A stretch of DNA of 64,000 nt from Actinoplanes lobatus (GTDB lineage: Bacteria > Actinomycetota > Actinomycetes > Mycobacteriales > Micromonosporaceae): contig NZ_JACHNC010000001.1 in assembly GCF_014205215.1 (NCBI RefSeq), positions 3,911,001 to 3,975,000 of the forward strand. The letters are read 5' to 3'. Below are positions 40,588-47,633 of this stretch, piece after piece (positions within the stretch are counted from its first letter, which is position 1; each line of letters opens with the position of its first letter). The position numbers and the translations under genes are program-made. Under the pieces are notes generated by a model that was not told the origin of the DNA, made no database searches, and saw nothing but the letters and a program-made list of their open reading frames with translations.

Positions 40588-40611
40588 CGACACCCAGATA
40601 CCCGGGTGTCG
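40588..40611 (+). other. Hairpin in the pdtaR-like gene leader
   Basis: CGACACCC and GGGTGTCG form a perfect 8-bp stem with an 8-nt loop 31 nt before the start codon, downstream of a possible -10 TAGGCT (40573-40578). Confidence 0.4.
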
Positions 40612-40642
40612 TGACATCGACGTTCTGGGGGTAGGGGTTTCC

Positions 40643-41257
40643 GTGGCCGACACGCAGGCTGGTGCCGAGCGCAAGCGGGTGCTCATCGCCGAGGACGAGG
40701 CCCTCATCCGTCTGGACCTCGCCGAGATGCTCGTCGAAGAGGGCTATGACGTGGTCGGCGAGGCGGGTGACGGTGAGACGGCCGTGCGCCTGGCCGAGGA
40801 CCTGAAGCCGGATCTGGTGATCCTCGACATCAAGATGCCGATCATGGACGGTCTGGCGGCGGCGGAGCGGATCGCCGGTGGGCGGATCGCGCCGGTGGTG
40901 ATTCTGACGGCGTTCAGTCAGCGTGATCTGGTGGAGCGGGCGCGGGCGGCGGGTGCGATGGCGTACCTGGTGAAGCCGTTCCAGAAGTCGGATCTGGTGC
41001 CGGCGATCGAGATCGCGTTGTCACGGTATTCGGAGATCTCGGCGTTGGAGTCGGAGGTCGCGGGGCTGACGGAGCGTCTGGAGACGCGGAAGTCGGTGGA
41101 GCGGGCCAAGGGCGAGCTGATGACGAAGTATTCGATGACGGAGCCGCAGGCGTTCAAGTGGATTCAGCGGACGGCGATGGATCATCGGATGACGATGCGT
41201 GAGGTGGCTGACCGGATTCTGGCCGAGCAGCAGGCGGAGGCTGATCCGCCGAGATGA
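40643..41257 (+). CDS. pdtaR: ANTAR-domain response regulator (PdtaR-like)
   Basis: A 204-residue antiterminator. The receiver domain (residues 10-125) has phosphoacceptor Asp62 in LVILDIKMPIMDG, acidic pair Glu17/Asp18 and Lys in YLVKPF. The C-terminal ANTAR RNA-binding domain (about 135-197) reads LETRKSVERAKGELMTKYSMTEPQAFKWIQRTA with conserved Ala and aromatic residues. On phosphorylation by a PdtaS-type kinase, not found here, it would bind paired RNA hairpins and prevent termination. GTG 40643 follows GGGGGTAGGGG. It overlaps the next lipoprotein gene by 4 nt. Confidence 0.93.
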   Translation: MADTQAGAERKRVLIAEDEALIRLDLAEMLVEEGYDVVGEAGDGETAVRLAEDLKPDLVILDIKMPIMDGLAAAERIAGGRIAPVVILTAFSQRDLVERARAAGAMAYLVKPFQKSDLVPAIEIALSRYSEISALESEVAGLTERLETRKSVERAKGELMTKYSMTEPQAFKWIQRTAMDHRMTMREVADRILAEQQAEADPPR

Positions 41258-42405
41258 GACGTGTGGGCAGGCTGCTGGCGGGGGTGGTGGTGTCGCTTCT
41301 ACTGGTGGGCTGTTCGGCGGTTGCTGTTCCGGAGCCGTCTCCTGTGCCGTTCGGCTGGCAGGAGGCGGCTCTGCCGTCTTCCGGGGGTGTGCCGGTGGTG
41401 CGGGAGGCGGTGTGGTGCGGGGACGGTTGGTTCGTGGTGGGTGCGGTGCGGGATGCGGCGGGGGAGACGCGTCCGGCGGTGTGGTCGAGTGTCGACGGCC
41501 GGTCGTGGTCGGTGGTTCCGGTGGCGCCGCGTAGTTATTACGGCGAGCGCAGTGTGCTGGTGATGGCGGCGTGCCGGGCGGGTCGTCTGGCGGCGGTGGG
41601 CTGGAAGCGTGGGGGCGCGCATGCGTATCCGCGTACGGCGTCGTGGTTGCGGGCGGCGGACGGGGTGTTGCGGGAATTGCCGGCGCCGTTCGAGTTGTAC
41701 GGCGGTCCACAGGCGATGAATGTGTCGCGGTTGGACGCGGGTGACGGTGGTTTCCTGATTTCGGGGAATCGGATGTCGGGTGCGGCGGTGTGGTGGTCGG
41801 GTGATGCGTCGCGGTTCGAGTTGCGTGAGCGTGTTGCCGGGTTGGCGTCGGACGGGTCGGGGGAGACGTGGGCGTTCGACGGGGTGGGGGTGGGTTCGGG
41901 CTGGTTGGTGGTGGGTGGTTGTCTGCCGGCGGGCCGGATCGATCGGGATGTGTGCGGTTGGCGGTCGGCGGATGGGGTGTCGTGGGAGCGCCTGATCGCT
42001 GAAGGTGATTCCTTGGAATACGAGGAGTTGCATAGAGTGGCGCTGGTCGATGGTGTGCCGTTGGCGGTGGGGTTCCGGGGTCCGGTGTTCGGGGTGTGGC
42101 GGCTGGAGCCGGGCCGGTGGCGGCCGGTGGGTTCGTTCGGTTCGTGGCGGCCGAGTGCCTGGTCAGGGGTTCACTCGGTGGTGGTTGCCGGTTCTCGATT
42201 GGTGGTCTCGGCGGGTGACGGTGCCGGGTACGCCCTGTGGGTGTCATCCGACGGTGGCGTCTCGTGGGCGCGGGTGGAGCCGCCGGTGGCGGTGGGCGCG
42301 CGGCCGGAGGTGGCTTTGTCGGTTGCGGCAGGCGGTGGCCGTTTGGTGTTGGTCGCTGATGACGGTGTCACCGGCCGTGTTCACACCGCTGACATCGGAG
42401 CGTAA
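41254..42405 (+). CDS. Secreted lipoprotein with Asp-box (BNR-like) repeats
   Basis: A 383-residue protein. The signal peptide RLLAGVVVSLLLVGC puts the lipobox cysteine at residue 20. The mature part contains three Asp-box-like turns, SSVDGRSWSVV, RSADGVSWERL and SSDGGVSWARVE, spaced as in beta-propeller sialidase or photosystem-stability-type folds, so it is probably a propeller without an evident catalytic site. The ATG overlaps the ANTAR regulator's stop. G/T-ending codons are more frequent than in neighbours. Function unknown. Confidence 0.8.
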   Translation: MRRVGRLLAGVVVSLLLVGCSAVAVPEPSPVPFGWQEAALPSSGGVPVVREAVWCGDGWFVVGAVRDAAGETRPAVWSSVDGRSWSVVPVAPRSYYGERSVLVMAACRAGRLAAVGWKRGGAHAYPRTASWLRAADGVLRELPAPFELYGGPQAMNVSRLDAGDGGFLISGNRMSGAAVWWSGDASRFELRERVAGLASDGSGETWAFDGVGVGSGWLVVGGCLPAGRIDRDVCGWRSADGVSWERLIAEGDSLEYEELHRVALVDGVPLAVGFRGPVFGVWRLEPGRWRPVGSFGSWRPSAWSGVHSVVVAGSRLVVSAGDGAGYALWVSSDGGVSWARVEPPVAVGARPEVALSVAAGGGRLVLVADDGVTGRVHTADIGA

Positions 42406-42424
42406 CGGTATTCGTTGTTGAGAT

Positions 42425-42438
42425 GGCCGGTACCGGCC
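42425..42438. other. Perfect 14-bp palindrome downstream of lipoprotein gene
   Basis: GGCCGGTACCGGCC could form a small hairpin or operator in the 246-bp gap ahead of the liv operon. No family of site is recognised. Confidence 0.3.
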
Positions 42439-42651
42439 CTGATCGGTCGGACTTTTGAGCAGCTCTCTGTAACGGTTTGGCATGTAGAGCCGCTACGTCT
42501 TCTTAAGGAATTCTCAGCCCGCTACGCTGCGCCATCACGAGCAGTGCGCAGGGTCCAGCGGTTTCGGGTGTCGGGGGCGGTGACGCGAAAGCGTGTTGTC
42601 GGCTCGGCTCGGTGACGGCTTTCCCTGCACCGGGATGAAAGGTCATAAGCC

Positions 42652-43809
42652 TTGAGGCGTAACTATGTACGGGCCCTGGGTGCGGTCGGCCTCGCCACCG
42701 CGATGCTGGCTGCGGCCGGTTGTCAGGACTCCGGCGGGTCCGGATCCACTGACGCGTCCGGGTCGTCCTGCGGCAAGATTGCGATCTTCGGTGCTTTCAC
42801 CGGTCCGAACGCGGGTCTGGTGCTGCCGTCGCTGAACGGCGCGAAGTTGGCCGTGGAGCAGCACAACGCGGCCAACCCCGACTGCCAGGTGACCCTGCAG
42901 GAGTTCGACACGCAGGGCAACGCCGACCAGGCGACGCCGATCGCGAACCAGGTGGCGCAGGACCAGTCGTTCACCTCGGTGATCGGTGGTCACTTCTCCG
43001 GTGAGTCGAAGGCGACCATGCCGATCTACGAGGCCGCCGGTCTCGTGATGGTGAGCCCGTCGGCGACCGCCGCGGAGCTGACCAAGGCGGGTAACAAGTC
43101 GTTCCACCGCGTGGTGGGTAACGACTCGACCCAGGCGGCCGCCGCGGTCACCTACATCAAGAACACTCTGAAGTCGCAGAAGGTCTTCCTGATCGACGAT
43201 GGCCAGACCTACGGTGTGGGCATCATCGGCGAGGTGAAGACCGGTCTGGGTTCGCTGGTCGCCAACTCCGACAAGGTGCAGACGGACCAGCAGAACTTCG
43301 ACGCGACCATTTCGAAGATCAAGTCGTCGGGCGCGGACCTGATCGCGTACGGCGGTTACACGAACGAGGCGGCTCCGCTGCTCAAGCAGGCCCGTGCGGC
43401 CGGCGTGACGGCGAAGTTCCTGGGCTTCGACGGTCTGTACGACCCCGGTTTCCCGTCGGGTGCCGGTGAGGCCGCGGTCGGCGCGATCGTGACCTGCCCG
43501 TGTCTGCCGGCCGCTGAGGCGGGTGGCACCTTCTCGGCCGACTTCCAGAAGAAGTACGGCGAGGCTCCGGGTTCGTACGGTGCTGAGGGCTACGACGGCG
43601 CGACGATCCTGCTCGAGGGTTACAAGGCGGGCAAGAAGACCCGTGCCGACCTGCTCGCGTGGGTGGACGCGTACGACAAGCAGGGCGTCTCGAAGTACCT
43701 GAAGTTCGACGAGACCGGCGACGTGGACAAGTCCAAGGTCGTCATCTGGTCGTACGAGATCAAGGCCGGCGGCGCGTTCGAGCCGCTGTCGGAGATCAAG
43801 CTCAGCTGA
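42652..43809 (+). CDS. livJ: Branched-chain amino-acid ABC transporter, substrate-binding lipoprotein
   Basis: A 385-residue periplasmic-binding-type protein anchored as a lipoprotein (LATAMLAAAGC, Cys24, then a Gly/Ser linker). The mature domain begins GKIAIFGAFTGPNAGL and contains VIGGHFSGESKATMPIYEAAGLVMVSPSAT, the ligand-binding hinge of LivJ/LivK proteins. It begins with TTG after GAAAGGT. A hairpin between it and livH probably lowers expression of the downstream permease and ATPase genes relative to the binding protein. The exact ligand (Leu/Ile/Val or a related compound) is inferred from family. Confidence 0.92.
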   Translation: MRRNYVRALGAVGLATAMLAAAGCQDSGGSGSTDASGSSCGKIAIFGAFTGPNAGLVLPSLNGAKLAVEQHNAANPDCQVTLQEFDTQGNADQATPIANQVAQDQSFTSVIGGHFSGESKATMPIYEAAGLVMVSPSATAAELTKAGNKSFHRVVGNDSTQAAAAVTYIKNTLKSQKVFLIDDGQTYGVGIIGEVKTGLGSLVANSDKVQTDQQNFDATISKIKSSGADLIAYGGYTNEAAPLLKQARAAGVTAKFLGFDGLYDPGFPSGAGEAAVGAIVTCPCLPAAEAGGTFSADFQKKYGEAPGSYGAEGYDGATILLEGYKAGKKTRADLLAWVDAYDKQGVSKYLKFDETGDVDKSKVVIWSYEIKAGGAFEPLSEIKLS

Positions 43810-43820
43810 GTCCAGCTCTG

Positions 43821-43851
43821 ACGCGGCCGGAGGCTTTGCCTCCGGCCGTGT
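43821..43851 (+). terminator. Intra-operon hairpin after livJ
   Basis: CGGCCGGAGGC (43824-43834) and GCCTCCGGCCG (43838-43848) pair around TTT, with outer pairs extending the stem to 14. It is placed to attenuate transcription or protect the livJ 3' end. Confidence 0.7.
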
Positions 43852-43870
43852 CTGGTGCAAAGGGGTTTAT

Positions 43871-44812
43871 GTGAACTTCGATGAACTCTTCGGGCACCTG
43901 GGCCAGCACACGGTGGACGGCTTGTCCAAGGGCGCTATCTACGCTCTTGTCGCGCTGGGCTACACCCTGGTCTACGGCGTCTTGAAGCTGATCAACTTCG
44001 CCCACTCGGAAGTCTTCATGGTGGGTACTTTCGCGGTCCTGGGGACCTGGACCGCGCTCGGGGCCACAAGCAACCCGAGTGTCGGAATGATGATCCTGTT
44101 CCTGTTGGCCGGTCTGGTGGCCGGTGCGGTCGCGTCGGGCGCCACCGCGGTGGGCGTGGAGTTGATCGCCTACCGGCGGTTGCGGCGGATGAACGCGCCG
44201 CCGCTGATCTTCCTGATCACGGCGATCGGCCTGTCGCTGGTGCTGTCCGAGGCGTTCGGCCTGTGGCAGGGCCGGTTGATCAAGGGCATGCCGACGATCG
44301 TGGAGCGGGAGGTCCTGTTCACGATCGGGAACACCGAGATCACGAACACGCAGTTGCTGACGATCGTGTCGGCGCTGGTGATGATGGTTCTCCTGGACGT
44401 GTTCATCAACCGCACCCGGTACGGGCGTGGCGTGCGTGCGGTTGCGCAGAACCCGGACACGGCGGCGCTGATGGGCGTCAACAAGGACCGGGTGATCCTG
44501 CTGATCTTCCTGCTCGGTGGTCTTCTGGCGGGGGCCGCCGCGCTGCTCTACAACGTCCGGTACGGCAACACCCGGTTCAACGTGGGCTTCCTGCTCGGTC
44601 TGAAGGCGTTCACGGCGGCGGTTCTCGGCGGTATCGGTAACCTGCGCGGCGCACTGCTCGGTGGTCTGCTGCTGGGTGTCGTCGAGGTGTACGCGGCCAC
44701 GCTGACCCAGTCGAACTGGGAGGACGTGGCGGCGTTCGTGGTGCTGGTCGTGGTGCTGCTGTTCCGTCCGACCGGCCTGCTCGGCGAGTCGTTGGGGAGG
44801 GCCCGCGCATGA
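43871..44812 (+). CDS. livH: Branched-chain amino-acid ABC permease LivH
   Basis: A 313-residue inner-membrane permease with eight or so helices. GAIYALVALGYTLVYGVLKLINFAHSEVFMVG is the N-terminal LivH signature, VRAVAQNPDTAALMGVNKDRV is the cytoplasmic EAA-type loop, and LGGIGNLRGALLGGLLLGVVE lies near the C-terminus. GTG 43871 follows AAAGGGG. It overlaps livM by 4 nt. Confidence 0.95.
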   Translation: MNFDELFGHLGQHTVDGLSKGAIYALVALGYTLVYGVLKLINFAHSEVFMVGTFAVLGTWTALGATSNPSVGMMILFLLAGLVAGAVASGATAVGVELIAYRRLRRMNAPPLIFLITAIGLSLVLSEAFGLWQGRLIKGMPTIVEREVLFTIGNTEITNTQLLTIVSALVMMVLLDVFINRTRYGRGVRAVAQNPDTAALMGVNKDRVILLIFLLGGLLAGAAALLYNVRYGNTRFNVGFLLGLKAFTAAVLGGIGNLRGALLGGLLLGVVEVYAATLTQSNWEDVAAFVVLVVVLLFRPTGLLGESLGRARA

Positions 44813-45954
44813 CGACCGAAACGAAGACCAACAAGTACGGCATCGGTGGCGCGCGGGCGAAGTTCGGCGACCGGTGGGCTGCTCTGCCGAAGTGGCAGCG
44901 GTCGCTGGCGTTCGTCGCGTTCGTGATCTTCCTGTACTACCTGCCCTACCTGGGCATCCCGGGTCTGACGTGGCTGCGGACCGACTACATCGCGAACGGC
45001 AACAACTGGGCGGGTGTGCTGTTCACCTGTGCGGTGTACGTACTGATCGCGATCGGTCTGAACGTGGTGATCGGTCTGGCCGGCCTGCTCGACCTGGGCT
45101 ATGTCGGCTTCTTCGCGGTCGGCGCGTACAGCGTGGCGCTGTTCGGGTCGACGCAGTCGCCGATCGTGAAGTCGTTGCAGGCCCAGTTCGGCCTGTCGGA
45201 GGAGTGGGCGGTCGCCTGGGCGGTCTGCATCCCGATCGCGCTGTGTCTGGCGATGATCTCGGGTGTGCTGCTGGGCGGCCCGACGCTGCGGCTGCGCGGC
45301 GACTATCTGGCGATCGTGACGCTGGGCTTCGGCGAGATCATCCGGATCGTGGTCCGTAACGTCGAGTGGTCCGGTGGTCCGGCCGGTATCGCCGCGATCC
45401 CGGGTCCGCAGGGCAAGCCGTCGGCGGACAACAACATCTTCGGTCTGATCGACGCGAAGCCGTGGTACTGGCTGGCGCTGACCACCGTGCTGCTGATCGT
45501 GTTCCTGGTGCGCCGGCTGGAGAACAGCCGGGTGGGCCGGGCGTGGCTGGCCGTCCGTGAGGACGAGGACGCGGCCGCGGTGATGGGCGTGTACCCGTTC
45601 AAGTTCAAGCTGTGGGCGTTCGCCATCGGCGCCGCCCTGGGCGCCCTGTCCGGGTTGCTGTACGCCAGCCGGAACGGGTTCATCGAGCCGAACATGTTCA
45701 ACGCGCAGCTGTCGATCCTGTTCGTGGCGATGGTCGTGGTCGGTGGTTCGGGCAACATGGCAGGTGTGGCGCTGGGCGCCGTGCTGCTGGCGTACCTGCC
45801 GGAGCGGTTCCGGGAGTTCTCGGAGTGGCGGTTCTTGGTCTTCGGCCTGGCGCTGGTGATCGTGATGCTGCTGCGGCCGCAGGGCCTGATCCCGAGCCGG
45901 CGGCGGTCGCGCGAGTTGAAGGATCGTCAGGAGGAGGTGGCCGTAGGTGTCTGA
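44809..45954 (+). CDS. livM: Branched-chain amino-acid ABC permease LivM
   Basis: The 381-residue second permease. An N-terminal hydrophilic 30 residues are followed by helices. LNVVIGLAGLLDLGYVGFFAVGAYS is the LivM signature, LRLRGDYLAIVTLGFGEIIRIVVRN and AVREDEDAAAVMGV mark the ATPase-contact loop, and VVVGGSGNMAGVALGAVLL is near the end. It overlaps livH and livG and forms the heterodimeric pore with LivH. Confidence 0.95.
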   Translation: MTTETKTNKYGIGGARAKFGDRWAALPKWQRSLAFVAFVIFLYYLPYLGIPGLTWLRTDYIANGNNWAGVLFTCAVYVLIAIGLNVVIGLAGLLDLGYVGFFAVGAYSVALFGSTQSPIVKSLQAQFGLSEEWAVAWAVCIPIALCLAMISGVLLGGPTLRLRGDYLAIVTLGFGEIIRIVVRNVEWSGGPAGIAAIPGPQGKPSADNNIFGLIDAKPWYWLALTTVLLIVFLVRRLENSRVGRAWLAVREDEDAAAVMGVYPFKFKLWAFAIGAALGALSGLLYASRNGFIEPNMFNAQLSILFVAMVVVGGSGNMAGVALGAVLLAYLPERFREFSEWRFLVFGLALVIVMLLRPQGLIPSRRRSRELKDRQEEVAVGV

Positions 45955-46840
45955 GAACACCGAGGTGCTGCTCGACGTCGACCACGTGACGCTGCGATTC
46001 GGCGGTGTGGTGGCGCTCAACGACGTGAGCTTCAGTATCAACAAGGGTGAGATCCTCGGCCTGATCGGCCCGAACGGCGCCGGCAAGACGACCTGCTTCA
46101 ACGTGATGACGGGCGTCTACAAGCCGACCGAGGGCAAGGTCGCGTTCGACGGCCAGACGATCACCGGCAAGCGGCCGCACGCGATCAACCGGATGGGCAT
46201 CGCCCGGACGTTCCAGAACATCCGGCTCTTCCCGGAGATGACGGCGCTCGAGAACGTCATGGTGGGCGCCGACTCGCAGCACGTCACCAGTGTTCCGGGT
46301 GCGCTGTTCCGGCTGTACCGGGTGCGCCCGAAGGAGGAGGAGCTGCCTCAGGTCACCTCCTCCAACGGCATTGTGCGGGCGTGGCAGGAGATCCGTCGTA
46401 CGTCGGCGAAGATCTTCGGCATCTCGCGGCACACGCTGGAGGAGCGGGCCGGCGAGCGCAAGGCGCTGGATCTGCTGAAGTTCGTCGGGATCACCGGCCG
46501 GGCCAACGACCTGGCGCGGAACCTGCCGTACGGTGACCAGCGGCGCCTGGAGATCGCGCGGGCTCTGGCCACCGAGCCGAAGCTGCTCTGCCTGGACGAG
46601 CCGGCCGCCGGCTTCAACCCGGCGGAGAAGGAAGACCTGATGAACCTGATCAGGCGGATCCGGGATCTGGGCTACACGGTCCTGCTGATCGAGCACGACA
46701 TGCGCCTGGTGATGGGTGTGACCGACCGGATCGTGGTGCTGGAGTTCGGCAAGAAGATCGCCGAGGGCACGCCGGCCGAGGTCCGGGAGAACCCGAAGGT
46801 GATCGCCGCGTACCTGGGGGAGACCGCAGATGCTTCTTGA
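45947..46840 (+). CDS. livG: Branched-chain amino-acid ABC ATPase LivG
   Basis: The 297-residue ATPase has Walker [10 protein letters not shown], a Q-loop at RTFQNIRLF, a signature region [16 protein letters not shown] and Walker [14 protein letters not shown] with H-loop LLIEHDM. Relative to enteric LivG an insertion of about 40 residues follows [10 protein letters not shown] ([15 protein letters not shown] to RRTSAKIFG), a usual actinobacterial feature. It overlaps livM by 8 nt and livF by 11 nt. Confidence 0.94.
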   Translation: MSENTEVLLDVDHVTLRFGGVVALNDVSFSINKGEILGLIGPNGAGKTTCFNVMTGVYKPTEGKVAFDGQTITGKRPHAINRMGIARTFQNIRLFPEMTALENVMVGADSQHVTSVPGALFRLYRVRPKEEELPQVTSSNGIVRAWQEIRRTSAKIFGISRHTLEERAGERKALDLLKFVGITGRANDLARNLPYGDQRRLEIARALATEPKLLCLDEPAAGFNPAEKEDLMNLIRRIRDLGYTVLLIEHDMRLVMGVTDRIVVLEFGKKIAEGTPAEVRENPKVIAAYLGETADAS

Positions 46841-47540
46841 GCTCGACGACATCACTCTGCGGTACGGGCGGATCGAGGCGCTGCACGGCCTGAGCATCCA
46901 CGTCGAAGAGGGCGAGATCGTGGCCCTGATCGGCGCGAACGGCGCCGGCAAGACGACCACGATGCGGGCCATCTCGGGGCTGAACCCGCTGGCGTCCGGC
47001 AAGATCCGGTTCGCCGGCAAGGACATCACCACGATGCGTGCCGACCTGCGGGTGCCGCTGGGCATCTGCCAGTCGCCCGAGGGCCGTGGCGTGTTCCCCG
47101 GCATGACGGTGCTGGAGAACCTGGACATGGGCGCCTACACCCGCAAGGACCGGGCCGGTGTCGCAGCCGACCTGAAGCGGGTGTTCGAGCTGTTCCCCCG
47201 CCTGGAGGAGCGGCAGAAGCAGATCAGCGGCACGATGTCCGGCGGTGAGCAGCAGATGCTCGCGGTCGGGCGGGCGCTGATGGCCCGGCCGAAGCTGCTG
47301 CTGCTGGACGAGCCGTCGATGGGCCTCGCCCCGATGATCATCCAGCAGATCTTCGACATCATCGTGGAGATCAACCAGCAGGGCACCACGGTGCTGCTGG
47401 TGGAGCAGAACGCGCAGCAGGCGCTGGCCCGCGCCCACCGCGGGTACGTGCTGGAGACCGGCCGGATCGTCAAGGAGGGCACCGGCCAGGACCTCCTGCA
47501 CGACCCGGCGGTCAAGGAGGCGTACCTCGGCGTCGCCTGA
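46830..47540 (+). CDS. livF: Branched-chain amino-acid ABC ATPase LivF
   Basis: The 236-residue partner ATPase. Walker A is [13 protein letters not shown], the signature [16 protein letters not shown], Walker [14 protein letters not shown], and the H-loop position holds VEQN as is normal for LivF (Gln/Asn in place of His). It completes the livJHMGF operon, which ends at a strong hairpin. Confidence 0.95.
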   Translation: MLLELDDITLRYGRIEALHGLSIHVEEGEIVALIGANGAGKTTTMRAISGLNPLASGKIRFAGKDITTMRADLRVPLGICQSPEGRGVFPGMTVLENLDMGAYTRKDRAGVAADLKRVFELFPRLEERQKQISGTMSGGEQQMLAVGRALMARPKLLLLDEPSMGLAPMIIQQIFDIIVEINQQGTTVLLVEQNAQQALARAHRGYVLETGRIVKEGTGQDLLHDPAVKEAYLGVA

Positions 47541-47550
47541 CAAAGCCGAG

Positions 47551-47589
47551 CCGCGGGGCGGTCACCCACACCGGGTGGCCGCCCCGCGG
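47551..47589 (+). terminator. Terminator of the liv operon
   Basis: CCGCGGGGCGG-TCACCC (47551-47567) pairs with GGGTGG-CCGCCCCGCGG (47573-47589) over 17 positions with one G-T pair. It lies just upstream of the polA promoter. Confidence 0.85.
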
Positions 47590-47602
47590 TGCGCCCGGAA
47601 AC

Positions 47603-47625
47603 TTGTCGGACCCGGCGACTAGAGT
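47603..47625 (+). promoter_or_regulatory. PafBC/RecA-NDp-type damage promoter of polA
   Basis: TTGTCG (47603-47608), 11 nt, TAGAGT (47620-47625), then GTG after 8 nt. The short 11-nt spacing fits the RecA-independent DNA-damage motif TTGTCR-GTG-N8-TANNNT bound by PafBC in mycobacteria. The same layout precedes uvrB. Confidence 0.7.
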
Positions 47626-47633
47626 TCTGGGAC

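Noticed and set aside
45690..45699. GAACATGTTC as a LexA SOS box
   Set aside because: Spacing between GAAC and GTTC is two bases, not four, and it lies inside livM.
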